From: Mixophyes australis
Taxonomy: Eukaryota > Chordata > Amphibia > Anura > Limnodynastidae
Reading direction: 5' to 3'
DNA length: 64,000 bases
Assembly (NCBI GenBank): GCA_036250195.1
Contig: JAVHZZ010000003.1
Location: 19,704,504-19,768,503, forward strand
The translations under genes and the position numbers were made by a program. The notes beneath the pieces were generated by a model. That model did not search any database. It was given only the letters and a program-made list of their open reading frames with translations, and had not been told where the DNA came from. Shown here piece by piece: positions 1-10,824 of the stretch; within the stretch, counting starts at the first letter, position 1, and each line of letters starts with the position of its first letter.

Positions 1-480
1 GGAATATTGGGGCCCTGTTTGGAACATGGAAAGCCGAGCAATGAGTGAGCACTCTAGGCCTCCCTCCCTCATTCCAACCCCAACTTTACATCAATAGCAC
101 CCAAGTTGAATGAATGGGTCTCCCTTCCTGACACCAGCCCCAGCATTAATAGCATTCACATTTAATAAATAGACCTGTTTCCCCCCCACACTACTTCACA
201 TTAAATGATAAGTATTGACATGTAATAAATACAGCAATTTCCCCCCAAGCAGCCCTGACATTAAATCATTTGTTTTCACATTTAAAAAAATAGCCTTCCT
301 TCTCAGTGAAATCAACCCAAAATTCAATTATTAGCCCAGCATTAAATAAATAGTCCCATCACTACAAACTAAATTAATAGGCACCACCAATACCCTCCTA
401 TGAATGAAATAGCCCCCACTATTACCCCACCAATAAATTAATATCCCATACTGTTAAGGCACTAGCTCTCAGGTTAAATT
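1..480 (-). mobile_element. hAT-like non-autonomous element, fragment
   Basis: Read on the minus strand, this matches the plus-strand segment around 5570-5880: alternating blocks of the type 'ctatt(a)attaaatgtgaa' and 'ttggggctgg'. It is a diverged copy of the family whose complete member is at 4534-6353. It starts outside the window and carries no coding sequence. The internal sequence is itself a series of degenerate 30-40 bp modules. Family assignment is by eye. Confidence 0.6.
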
Positions 481-483
481 AAT

Positions 484-770
484 AGTCTAAACACCCCCAG
501 CCATATTACATTAATAGTCCAAACACCCCCAGCCATATTACATTAATAGTCCAAACACCCCCAGCCATATTACATTAATAGTCCAAACACCTCCAGCCAT
601 ATTACATTAATAGTCCAAACACCGCCAGCATATTACATTAATAGTCCAAACACCGCCAGCATATTACATTAATAGTCCAAACACCCCCAGCCATATTACA
701 TTAATAGTCCAAACACCTCCAGCCATATTACATTAATAGTCCAAACACCCCCAGCCATATTACATATAGA
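484..770. repeat. 32-bp tandem repeat, about 9 copies
   Basis: The unit contains AAACACCCCCAGCCATATTA followed by cattaatagtcc and repeats with single-base changes (CCCCC, CCTCC, CCGCC). On the minus strand the unit resembles the degenerate modules of the hAT-like element next to it, so it looks like a local re-amplification of one internal module. No coding role is visible. Confidence 0.9.
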
Positions 771-1570
771 GTCCTCCTCCCCCTCATACTTACCTTCTTC
801 ACTACACACCCTACGTCGGTTCTCTCAACCACCTCCCTTCCAGCTGCTTTCCTCCACCAAGTTATGTAGCACCCAGCATAATCCTATACTCAGGCTGCCA
901 GCTTGTTTCCTGGAGATTCTACAACTTACAGTGTAAAACCTTCTTCCCTAGTTCTCTGCACCCCGACCCCCTCCTTCCTCTTCTTACCACTCTGTCACCC
1001 CCTCCCCAAGGACTCTCTAATCGCCGAGTAGGCTTAGTTACCTGTTAGCTTCTTCTCTCTTCCTCCGCTGCTCCCAGCTCACGCACCTGTCGCCTATTGA
1101 ACGACGCTGCAGCGCTGTGCGAGGAGCAGTGTACGGTCCAGACGTAGCAGATGGCTGCACGGCCGTCTTTGTAGGATGTGTTTTGCAAAGTGCATGAATC
1201 TTGTTGGGAGTAAAACGCTGTGTAAATAAAATTATTATTAATAAACTTACAAAATGTACTGCACACTAATAATTATGCCCCCACATCCTCACACTGTAAT
1301 CCCTATCCCAAAAACTCTCTATAACCCTGACCCCGATTGGTTTATTTAAAAACATTAATTTCTTTTCAAAATGTAAAGTGTAACCCAGGGGTAATCCTAA
1401 CCATTCCGCTGTCTGACTCTGCGACTGAAATGACGCCAGTTTCACCCGTCACAAACCACCATAAACATTTTGGTCGTGTGGTCATACATTAACTGTAAGT
1501 ATCATAGTTCTACCAATCGGGTAAGTGCCACATATTTAGACATTTGCACCAGGAATTTATTTTTTTCATT
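771..1570. other. No gene recognised; partly GC-rich
   Basis: The first 40 bases (with 'acttacctt') still resemble the hAT-like family on the minus strand. The stretch 1020-1180 is richer in CpG than its surroundings, with short purine/pyrimidine palindromes such as CTGCAGCG. Open frames are short and have no recognisable product. From 1200 onward the sequence is AT-rich. Confidence 0.5.
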
Positions 1571-2790
1571 TATTCCCTTCATTTCGCTGCCCCCTGAAAT
1601 CTCAGCCCGAGGCAGCTGTCTATAGTCACACCACTGGCAGCACCCATGTCCGCTAGCCGGAATACAGGCGGAAGTGGTAGCAGAATTCCTGCTGGGGTAT
1701 CAGGAAAAGCAGCTGCTTTCGGGAGTGTGGCCCGCTCTCTCCCTCTTCTACGTCACGACCAGGGCCTGATCAGCCAACAGGCTGACCAGGCTGCAGCCTG
1801 GGGGCTAGAGCCAGGGGGGCGCAGCGTCGCCGAGATGTATGTTTTGTTTTTGTTTTTTAAATGTAGCAGGGGCCGGAGTCATCAGGACTGCCCCTGGTCT
1901 AAAGGAGCGGTCCTGACTTCACTATCACATGACAGGCAGTCTGGCAGCGATCGCTGCTAGCTGCCTGTCAGTGTGGCCGTGGGCGCTTCTTACTCTGGTC
2001 GCGTGAGATCAGAACTTCTACATCTCACGTGCCCAGCGTAAGAAGAGCCTGGGCCGCACTGACAGGCAGCTAGCAGCGATCGCTGCTAGACTGCCTGTCA
2101 TACACAGCGCTGAAGAGAGGACTCCACAGCAGGTAAGTCTGTTCTGTCTCAGGGTGGAGGGGCGGTAGATGAGCAGGCTGAAGGGAGCAGGTTGAAGAGG
2201 GCAGGTGAGCAGGCTGGGGGGGGTTGAAGAAATTGCTGAGTGGGGCATTTAAAAAATAGAGTAGCTTTGGAGGGGCATGATCGTTGTATTGTGCAACGGT
2301 TATGAGGATGATCTCTGTGGTCTCTAGGGTCACTAGAATACTGAATAATAGTCAGGTGGGGCTGGTAAAGGTTTGTATATTTTTTATAGCATATATTTTA
2401 TTGCCTACATAAGCCCGTGTTATGGGGTAGTTTTATTTGGCCATAATGGACTGTTGTGTTTGGACTAAAGGGCCTCATCATTCAGGGGTTGTTAACATTT
2501 TGCATTATAATACAATTGCTGCATGTTTTCAAAACTGGATTTCAAATTTCCAGAATCCAGCTAGAAGATAACAAAGCTGCAAGAACAACAAGAGAGAAGA
2601 ACAAGAACTGGTAAGAGAGATTGCACCATCTGTATAAATGTGAATGCTGGAGAATACTCCTGAATTTTCATATTCAAGAGCAGCCCTAAAAGCCTATATT
2701 TGGGGAAGGATGGGGGGGGATGCTATGGCTGAAATAGCCTAGGGCAACCGGAACCCTTAATCCGGCCCGGGTGACGTCTGTGATTTGCTT
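1571..2790 (+). mobile_element. hAT-like composite repeat, degraded copy
   Basis: The 2530-2640 part (fatty match around 'ccagaatccagctagaa' and 'agaagaacaagaactggtaag') parallels 5905-6005 of the complete element. The centre is the nested palindrome at 1930-2100, followed by 'agcaggtaagtc' as in the palindromic cores of other copies in the window. Outer ends are not defined. No coding capacity is recognised. Confidence 0.45.
1930..2100. repeat. Nested inverted repeat with GCGATCGC cores
   Basis: Two 41-bp blocks, each a near-perfect palindrome centred on GCGATCGC and bounded by TGACAGGCAG and CTGCCTGTCA, are themselves arranged as the outer arms of a larger inverted repeat of about 60 bp. 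Its inner part pairs GCGCTTCTTAC with GTAAGAAGAGC. The spacer is about 40 bp. Confidence 0.85.
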
Positions 2791-3274
2791 TGAATGTGTG
2801 CATAAAGTTTTCATGTAATGATGACTAAGCTACCAAATACATACTGTTATTGTAGGGTCCAGATTCCGTACACGGGCAATAAGGTGCACACAGAGGGGTT
2901 GATTGAGGATTGCATTTGCATTCCTCTGACCCAAGTTCCTTTGTACCCAGGCTACGCCACGAATGCAAATGATCTCTCTCCAAACTGCAGCGTCCAATGA
3001 AAGATGTCACGCGGATAACAGAGCCAGCGGGTTACCGTGTCACAACAGATGCAGCGTAAGAAATGGGTTTATTAACCCTGCAGGCGCCAGGCGCTATCAG
3101 CTGTGAGGCAAACATTACTGTCATTTAAGGCGTTCAGAGCTGGAAAAGCATGTAACACATAACACACCCGGAGGAATCGTTTACTACAGTGCACCAGGAG
3201 CATTAATTATCTCATTTCTTTCTGTTTAACTATTTGTGAGCTGTTTACTTATGTTTCACTGACTCTCAAGGAGC
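2791..3274. other. No feature recognised
   Basis: The sequence is of mixed composition. The overlapping 60-codon open frames on the two strands show no domain, codon pattern or splice context that supports a gene. Confidence 0.5.
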
Positions 3275-3384
3275 ACTCTGGGTGTTATAAAGGCTCTGGG
3301 TGTTATAAAGGCTCTGGGTGTTATAAAGGCTCTGGGTGTTATAAAGGCTCTGGGTGTTATAAAGGCTCTGGGTGTTATAAAGGC
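3275..3384 (+). repeat. 18-bp tandem repeat, 6 copies
   Basis: The unit CTCTGGGTGTTATAAAGG repeats perfectly. It contains the core GGGTGTTATAAAG, which resembles a TATA box, but nothing nearby suggests transcription. Confidence 0.95.
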
Positions 3385-3521
3385 TTGTCACTTCTGCCCA
3401 AACCAACATACGATTTGTCTACAGTAACATAGAATGAGCGATAACAACAGAACTGGATCCTTTGTTTTCTCTTTGGTTCTCTGACGTTCCATCACGGAAC
3501 ACTTCCAAACCACGTGACACA

Positions 3522-3573
3522 GCTGCCCGGCTGCTCTGATTGTGTTTTAAACACAATCAGAGCAGCGGGACAG
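3522..3573. repeat. Inverted repeat (hairpin)
   Basis: The arms GCTGCTCTGATTGTGTTT and its complement, extended outward by GCTGCCCG and CGGGACAGC, form a 23-25 bp stem with almost no loop. It is probably the core or end of a MITE. Confidence 0.8.
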
Positions 3574-3619
3574 CACACTGCCAATGCTGAACGGACCTGC
3601 ACATACTGTCAGCAGCCTT

Positions 3620-3712
3620 AGAAATTAGAAAGGGGGCGGAGCCTAAATCGCGCCCCCCCCCCCCCCCCCCTAAAATCGCCCCGGGTAGAGCAGTTGCCTA
3701 GATCCGCCCCTG
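3620..3712 (-). mobile_element. Possible end of a hAT-like element
   Basis: On the minus strand the segment begins CAGGGGCGGATCTAGG, a terminus style common to hAT-like amphibian repeats. It then runs through a cytosine homopolymer (plus strand about 3652-3670). The other end was not identified. Confidence 0.35.
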
Positions 3713-4525
3713 GGTAGGGGACTGCGTTGACCGATAGTTTCCTATTTCTCCACATGGTCTCGGCTCTCATAGGCTGCGCACGTAGCCTCGGGGGACAGAC
3801 TAAGGGGCCTATCTGATCCGACTCTTTACTGCGCAGGCGCGACCATGATTTAGGTAAATAGGCCCCTAAGTCCGCATGGTCCCCCCACTCCCAGGCACTC
3901 GGTCCCCCTCTAGCAGTCTTACTCAGAGCACATCTGCAACTTGAAAAATGTTTCATTTCTTCTCCAGAGCCATCATAGCTTTAACAAGACAAGTAGACAA
4001 GTTACCTCCGGCAAAAGTCAGACTGAGCTATTACATTTAGGATTAAATGACTAATAGCAGATGGTTCCCATACAGGAAAGTAATCCCAGGGGAAATCTTA
4101 CATGGAGGATTACTCTCTTATTTAGGGAATCCCAAACAGCTGACTATTCTTTACTGCACAGATGGAGCAGTCTTTATTGAGAAATGGTCATCACTACTTT
4201 ACCATTCAAATTAATGGACTGTAGCTGTAAAAAAGTAGTGTGCACCACCTAATACAAATTACAGTCTACTTAACCTGTTGTATATCTTTAGCCAAGGTCG
4301 GACTTGTCCACGAGGGTATGGGAGAAATCCCTGATGGATCCTGCTATCTGGGTGGTCCGCCCGTTGCCTTGCGCAGGGGTGTGGGGGCGGGGCCCACTGT
4401 CCACTACAATGCAGACATGCAGTGATGTGGACATGCAGACTGCAGATTGCAGATTACATGTCACAATCTAAGTGTGAGGCCTAGACTGCACACTAAATAT
4501 ATACACTGCATTCTTTATATACTAC
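3713..4525. other. No gene; repeat-like pieces
   Basis: Around 4300-4400 there is a stretch with the flavour of an interspersed repeat ('ggacttgtccacgaggg'). Around 4490-4533 the sequence 'cactgcattctttatatac' recurs, slightly changed, inside the neighbouring element at about 6103-6140. No open frame carries a recognisable domain. Confidence 0.45.
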
Positions 4526-4533
4526 ACTGTAGT

Positions 4534-6353
4534 CAGGGACGCCGAGAGGGCGGGTGCCCGGGCGGGGCCCTCACTGTAAATTAAAAAAAATATATATTTT
4601 TTTTCTTTTCTTTTTTTATTCCCTGCGGATTTTTGGTTTTAAAAAATAAGCTAACATAAGGTAAGCAAAGAAACGGAGAGGCAAGGGGGAGAGAGGCACA
4701 GAGGGAAAAAAATGGGAGAGAGAGGCACAGAGGAAAAAAAATGGGAGAGAGAGGCACAGAGGAAAAAAAATGGGAGAGAGAGGCACAGAGGAAAAAAAAT
4801 GGGAGAGAGAGGCACAGAGGAAAAAAATGAGAGAGAGAGGCACAGAGGAAAAAAAATGGGAGAGAGAGGCACAGAGGAAAGAAAATGGGAGAGAGAGGCA
4901 CAGAGGGGAAAAAATGGGAGAGAGGGGCACAGAGGAAAAAAATGGGAGAGAGAGGCACAGAGGAAAGAAAATGGGAGAGAGAGGCACAGAGGAAAGAAAA
5001 TGGGAGAGAGAGGCACAGAGGAAAAAAAATGGGAGAGAGAGGCACAGAGGAAAAAATGGGAGAGAGAGGCACAGAGGAAAGAAAATGGGAGAGAGAGGCA
5101 CAGAGGAAAAAAAATGGGAGAGAGAGGCACAGAGGAAAAAAATGAGAGAGAGAGGCACAGAGGGAAAAAAATGGGAGAGAGAGGCACAGAGGAAAGAAAA
5201 TGGGAGAGAGAGGCACAGAGGGGAAAAAATGGGAGAGAGAGGCACAGAGGAAAAAAATGGGAGAGAGAGGCACAGAGGAAAGAAAATGGGAGAGAGAGGC
5301 ACAGAGGAAAGAAAATGGGAGAGAGAGGCACAGAGGGAAAAAAATGGGAGAGAGAGGCACAGAGGAAAAAAATGGGAGAGAGAGGCACAGAGGAAAGAAA
5401 ATGGGAGAGAGAGGCACAGAGGAAAAAAAAAGGGGGGAAAAGCAGCATGGAGGGCGCAGTGTGAGCATAAGGGGGCACAGTGTAGTTGTGGTGAAGGGGC
5501 ACAGTAATGTGTGTGTGACGGCACAGGGGGCTTGTTGCAATGTAGTGTGTGTGAGGTAGGTGGCGGCTAATTAATGGGCGCTATTTTGTTTGTAAGGTGA
5601 TGGTGAGGCAATTTAATAGTGGGGACTATTAATTTAAGATGGGGTGGTTTGGGGGCTATTAAATATGGGTGAGTTTAGGGAGAATGAGGTCTATTTATTA
5701 AATGTGACTATGAATTATTTAATGGCAGTGATGGTTGCGGGAAATAGGTATTGCTGTTTGCAGGAAGGGAATAGGTTTATTTATTAAATGTGAATACTAT
5801 TATTTTAATGTTGGGGCTGGAGGAAGGCCTAATTATTAATCGTGAGTGCTATTGATTTAACGCCGGGGCTGGCTGTAATTTTCTAAATGTAGCCATTTTT
5901 TTTCCAAATAGGTCCTTCAACATTCCAGGATCCAGACAAAGCCGCAACTAAAGAAAGCAGCAGCCACAGGTGGAGAAAGTCAGAAGAACAGGTAGGAGAG
6001 AGCAGGACAGTGTGTGAAATGTTGTGATTCTAGTAGGGACAATGGCAATTTTTGGTGAGTGTTGTGCCCAATGTAAGGTTCAGGCCAAGACTGAACTCAT
6101 TGTGTACACACTGCATTCTTTGTATACTACACTGTGGTGCTAGATGTCCTGAAAGTCAGGAGTGCTTGAACATATGTAACGCTCCGGCGAATTGAGAGCC
6201 TAGTGATTTTGATGTTAGCCACGCCCCAATGGCGCATTTGCCTCGCCCCCAAATGCCCGACCACACCCGCGCAATTTTTTTTTGCATGCTCGACTATAAG
6301 GGGGTCCCATGAATTTGTTGTACCGGGGCCCTGAATTCCTCTTGGCAGCCCTG
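4534..6353 (+). mobile_element. Complete non-autonomous hAT-like transposon with 8-bp TSD
   Basis: The left end is CAGGGACGCCGAGAGG. The right end, read on the minus strand, is CAGGGCTGCCAAGAGG, giving a 16-bp imperfect terminal inverted repeat. The element is flanked by an exact 8-bp duplication, ACTGTAGT, at 4526-4533 and 6354-6361. An 8-bp duplication with CAGGG-type ends is what hAT transposases produce. The element has no transposase frame, so it would have needed an enzyme in trans. It holds a 29-bp minisatellite (4685-5430), then T/A-rich modules, then a purine-rich stretch with 'aacaggtaggag' near 5990. Confidence 0.85.
4685..5430 (+). repeat. 29-bp purine-rich minisatellite inside the hAT-like element
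   Basis: About 25 copies of a unit of the form ATGGGAGAGAGAGGCACAG plus an A-rich spacer (28-30 bp in total). Length variation lies in the A-run. Except for one T and two C per unit, the plus strand is all purine. The array lacks stop codons in all minus frames and several plus frames, which produces long open frames of low complexity that are not genes. Confidence 0.95.
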
Positions 6354-6369
6354 ACTGTAGTAGACATGT

Positions 6370-6745
6370 CCTCCCCCCTCTAGTGGCTGGTCACACCTCT
6401 CTAGTGCCTGACCACACCCCCTTCTAGTGGCTGTTTACTCCTCTTTGTTGGCTGAACACACCCCCTTCTAGTGGCTGGCCCCACTCTCTCTGGTGGCTGG
6501 GCACACCATCTCTTTCAGCTGACCTCAGCCCATCTAGTGGCTTGCAATGCCTCCCTGGTGGCTGGCCACACCCCCTTCTAGTGGCTGTCTACTCCTCTCT
6601 GTTGGCTGACCACACCCCTTCTAGTGGCTGGCCACACCCTCTATATCTTCTGACCACACCTCCTTCTAGTGGCTTACCACACCTCTCTGGTGGCTGGTCA
6701 CACCCTCTCTAGTGGCTGGCCTTGCCTTTCTGATGGCTGACCACA
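6370..6745 (+). repeat. Degenerate tandem repeat, about 30-36 bp
   Basis: A repeating motif of the type TTCTAGTGGCTGGCCACAC, with variable spacing and many substitutions, occurs about a dozen times. The heavy divergence suggests an old array. Confidence 0.7.
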
Positions 6746-7472
6746 TATTTAAATTGCTCTTATAGATGGTCTCTACCCTCTCCACACAGGTCATTTACTA
6801 TTTTTTTTATTATCAAGCACTGAGAGAAAAAACATGAATTAAACAAACGACCACATAAGGCGTCATCTAGAGTTGAGCGCAATTCTGAATTTACACGCAA
6901 AATGTTGCCTGCAAAATTAGGCTCTTACTGGGTTATTTTGAGTGGACCGCATCCTAACAATGAAAAAAATAATAATTTTTACATTTTCAGACTAGAGATT
7001 AGAATGTATTTTCCCAACAAGAAACAAAGATTTAAAGGTTTAATATAACAAATAAGTTGTTACTCAATGTAATACTATTATTATTTTTTTCACTTAAAAA
7101 TAGTTACTTTTACTCTCCGCCTCGTTCTTTACAATCTGACACCTCAGGGCAACCCGGATACTCTCTCGGTGCTCAAACGCTGGAACAATATACAAAACTA
7201 AATACAATAATGTCTTTTAAATTGTAAGCTCCCACGACCAGGGTCCTCCTTGTTTCCTACCACTCCCTATTTACCTTCAACTACCCTCGTAATTGCCCTT
7301 TGCAGTATAACTTGATGTACGTTACCCATCCGTTACTTCTTGTATTTCATGCCAGCACTTTTCAGTCCATCTTTGGCAATGTGCCCATTTTTGTGAACTT
7401 TTGTTTGTTTAGGTAATTTATGTCTATCTTGTTTGTACTACCGCCAGGTACGTTGCCATGCAAATAACTGTA
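6746..7472. other. No feature recognised
   Basis: AT-rich, ordinary intergenic sequence with short homopolymers. I see no gene, RNA gene or repeat boundary here. Confidence 0.5.
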
Positions 7473-7922
7473 AGGCTGGGTACACACTACAGGATTTTCA
7501 GATAAGTGTCAAGGCAATCACACGATAAACAACCTTTCGGCCCGATATGGCATTAGTGTGTACGCTCCAACGATGAATGATTATCATTCCAAAGCTCATC
7601 GTATCGTTTCATTTAATTTTTAAACTGAACTAAAAATCTGGTTCAGCGATGGAACGATGTTGTCCCAATCCTGCAGTGTGTAAGCACTCAGGACCGGCAG
7701 TGTCCATAGATCTCTATGGAGTGTACACAGTCACCATCTTTTCAGCTGATGGTTATGACAGATAAAGAGCACAGATCTGAAGGTAAATCGTGTAAAACAC
7801 GTACAGTGTGTACACAGGAATCAGCTGCTGATTGGGGATTTTTTTTTTTTAATCATTGATAAAATCAGTAACGATATCGTACTGGGAGAAATTTTCTGTA
7901 GTGTGTACCCTGGATGTACCTG
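7473..7922 (+). mobile_element. MITE with GGCTGGGTACACACTACAG ends
   Basis: The left end GGCTGGGTACACACTACAG and the right end CTGTAGTGTGTACCC form an inverted repeat. A second, diverged copy with the same ends starts at 25143. The interior is non-coding. The superfamily is not clear because the target duplication could not be fixed. Confidence 0.7.
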
Positions 7923-8036
7923 GATTATCACGAGAAGCCTTACCCCTTTGTTACACCTTACCGTTTCTTCCTCTTCCGCTTCCCATCCTTCCCTCCCCAA
8001 ACATTATTTACTTAAAAATGAAAACTCACCAGTCTA

Positions 8037-8665
8037 AGGGGCATATTTAATAAATCACGGTAGTGCACTATTGTGCACTTACCGTGGAATTAAAGTCCCG
8101 ATGTGCCCTCCGCAAATTTATTAAAGGTGCATCGCAGCAGATATCATGGATATCTGCTGCTTTGCACTCCTGATCGTTTTTGCGAGCAGTCACCATTCAA
8201 CAGAATGGTGACTGCTCCTGGCCGCAATCTAACAAGTCCCGTAAAAAATTTTTTTTCGGGAACTTGTCTTGATAATGTACCAGCTGAAGCTGGCGTACAT
8301 TATCAGAATTGAAGAAATCCACTGCTGTCAGCTCTGCTCCAAAGAGCAGAGCTGGACAGCGCATGTGTGGAGGGATCACATGATCCCTCCCTTTCACTCA
8401 GCGCGCTCTCTCTGCAACGATAGTTGCAGAGACAGAGTGGGGACTTTGTGCGCATGTGCACTGCACATGCGCAATTGAAGGAAGAAGAGGAACGAAGAGG
8501 AGATCCCGAGACAGCGCATCCGAAGAGGGGGGTAAGTGTGATTTTTTTCTATCACAGAAACAGCAGTTTTTCGGAACTGCTGTTTCTGTGTTCCCTTTTT
8601 AATAAATTTGAGAAATAGTTCAATCCTTATCCTTGCGATAAGGATTGATAACTATTTCTCTAAGA
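8037..8665. repeat. Ladder of about 12 consecutive unrelated hairpins
   Basis: Within 605 bp nearly every base lies in a short inverted repeat, and successive stems have different sequences. Stems seen: 8056-8086, 8100-8133 (weak), 8134-8160 (12 bp perfect), 8184-8217 (15 bp perfect, 4-nt loop), 8232-8267, 8271-8304, 8327-8357, 8369-8390 (10 bp perfect), 8406-8437, 8449-8473 (12 bp perfect, 1-nt loop), 8553-8590 (16 bp perfect) and 8610-8660. Loops are mostly 1-7 nt. 'taataaat'-type sequence borders both ends, suggesting a mobile element built from palindromes. No coding frame is supported. Confidence 0.9.
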
Positions 8666-8689
8666 GTATAGTGGACATTTTGAACCTAT

Positions 8690-9467
8690 TGTTACGTGCC
8701 AAGGCGGTGCCCCTAGCCGCAGCGACTCTCTGTGCCGACTAACACGTCCCGGCCGTCTCCATGACGACCGGGACATCACTTCTGGTATTCGCCACGGCCG
8801 TTGCTAAGGCAACGGTTCCGGACGCTTTCTTGTTTAGCCGCCACGCCCCGGTATCCGGCGCAGCCAGGTGCGTGCGCAATTTATGTGTATTTATTTACAA
8901 CCTCCTGAGGCTGATTAATACCCCCTAGGTTCCCTGCATTTTGATTGGCCATCCTGTGTATGTTAGGCAGGGAGAGCTTAGCCCCCCGTCCTGTGTATCC
9001 ACATTTGCTGACCAGCTCTCTTCTCCGTGTGTACTTCTGTATCCTGATTGATCTGCTGTTGTGACCCTTTGTTTGACTTCCGATCCTGCACCGCCGCGGA
9101 CGCTTCTTTGGCAGCGCCGCGGCTGCTGTATAGGACAGTGCAGCTATAGCGGCCACTTAGTTAGCGCAGGAGGGGGGAGGGTTTCTGGAGACTCAGATAC
9201 CCCCCCTGCGTGCGCCACTGTGCTTGAACTCCTGTGACCCTTGACCTCTTGCTTTATTTGGACTATCTGCCCTGACTGTTTGCCTGTCCTTTGCCTGTCA
9301 CCCACAACCTCCGGCCCGTACCTGACAGCTGCCTCCAATATCACGGTTACCTTCTCCCTGCGCTGCAACAATTTAAATAAACTTTTACCTGCAAACGATA
9401 TCAGTTCTCCGGGAAAGGCGGCCGTCAGCCTGGTTCTAAAAGCTCATCTATAACCGCAGTCCTAACA
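8690..9467 (+). mobile_element. Solo LTR with 5-bp target duplication
   Basis: The segment starts TGTTACGTGCC and ends CCTAACA, the TG...CA form of retroviral-type LTRs. It is flanked by an exact 5-bp duplication, CCTAT, at 8685-8689 and 9468-9472. An AATAAA lies at 9376-9381, about 85 bp before the end. No internal retroelement region is present, so this is best read as the product of LTR-LTR recombination. The body is CpG-rich. Confidence 0.85.
9376..9381 (+). promoter_or_regulatory. Polyadenylation signal of the solo LTR
   Basis: AATAAA in the last 100 bp of the LTR, the usual position at the end of the R region. Confidence 0.5.
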
Positions 9468-9472
9468 CCTAT

Positions 9473-9814
9473 CATGGGTTTGTTTCATTTGAATTATCTA
9501 GAACTAATATTATTGTATTATTTTGATTATAACTCATATAATATTTTCCTCACTGCAACAATACGTGAGAAATAAAATTTGTTTTGCGTTTTCAATAAAA
9601 AAATAATTTTAAATAAATAAATGAAAATAATTATAATAAAAATGGTCAAATTGCAGCCGTGTGCTCTGGTCACCCGCTGGAGATGGTTCCTGTTGCTTTC
9701 AAAGCGAGTTATTAGCTATTTATTAGTATAAGGCTTTCTGTAAAGTACCTGTGATTAGCGTGATAGGCGGTTAGTAGAAGACGCTGTCGCAGCAGCAGAT
9801 GGAACCTTGGACAC
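9473..9814. other. No feature recognised
   Basis: AT-rich sequence with runs of 'ataaa' near 9590-9640 and nothing gene-like. Confidence 0.5.
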
Positions 9815-10012
9815 ATGGGGGGAATTCAATTGCCCCCGAAGTACCGCCGCTTTAAACGTATTAACGTTATTACGGTAATATTAACCCGGCTCTCTGCTCT
9901 CAGCACTATTACCGTAATAACAGTATTTACGCGCACTATCACCGTAATAACAGTAATAATGTGCAGGCCACGTTACTTTTTCAAGTAACGTGGCCAATTG
10001 AATTCCCCCCAT
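9815..10012. mobile_element. MITE with 18-bp perfect terminal inverted repeats
   Basis: The ends are ATGGGGGGAATTCAATTG and its exact complement. The interior contains more palindromes, notably GGCCACGTTACTT paired with AAGTAACGTGGCC at 9966-9995, and several 'attaccgtaataac' motifs in both orientations. It is non-coding. A diverged relative lies at 54586-54807. Confidence 0.85.
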
Positions 10013-10824
10013 AAACTGCCACAGACCGCCGTTACCAGGATGACGCACGGTGCGGCTTCAGCCTCTCGATATTGGATGAATATAGTGACGTCTGGTCAGC
10101 TAAATGAAGTGTTTTGGTGCCCCAGGCGGCTGAGGCTCCGGGGGACCATTTCTATGTATAAATATAAATGAAAACCTTTGGGTAATAACTCCCAGAGCTC
10201 GTGCCAATCACATTTACAAGTAGGCTTCAGGCAGCGATTCTCATTAAATGCAAAGAGCTGTGCATACCTTAATGAAGACATATCCCAGATTAGACAGAGG
10301 AAATGACTGCTGACCGTCAATATTGCCCACAATGATGTTATGACACAGATACAAATGGTTTCCTGCATGTTCAGCGGAACGTGAGGATAGAGACTGATAG
10401 CGGTTATCTCACTGTATTTACCAATATGGATACAATTGAATTAAATTGTATTATTACCGGCATATGGTGGTATGTCATACTGTCACTTCTCCTACTGTCT
10501 TCATAGTAACATCACATTCCAGTCACTTACATTATATATATCTATATAGTATATATAGGTAGTGCTGTCCCAGACTAGTAACGTGCTTCAGCCAAAATCA
10601 AGGAACTCGGCCCAGCGACAACTCTGAAGCCTCCCCAGAGTGTCGTCTCCCCATCTCAGACCTCAGTGACAGGCCGCTCACATGGAAGATGACACGTATG
10701 GTCCCCAAAAATGAGAAACTAGGATTGATGGAGTGAATTGAGCGAAGAAGAGCTCCAGCTGCATAAAGCAAATAATACAAATAAACGCTTTCTAATACAA
10801 TTCTGGTACGCACTATATATATAT
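10013..10824. other. No feature recognised
   Basis: Mixed sequence with a short AT microsatellite near 10530-10555. Open frames under 100 codons show no recognisable product. Confidence 0.5.

Noticed and set aside
4581..5540. Open frames of about 250-319 codons on both strands and in several frames
   Set aside because: All come from the 29-bp purine-rich minisatellite, which lacks stops. Three overlapping minus frames cannot all be genes.
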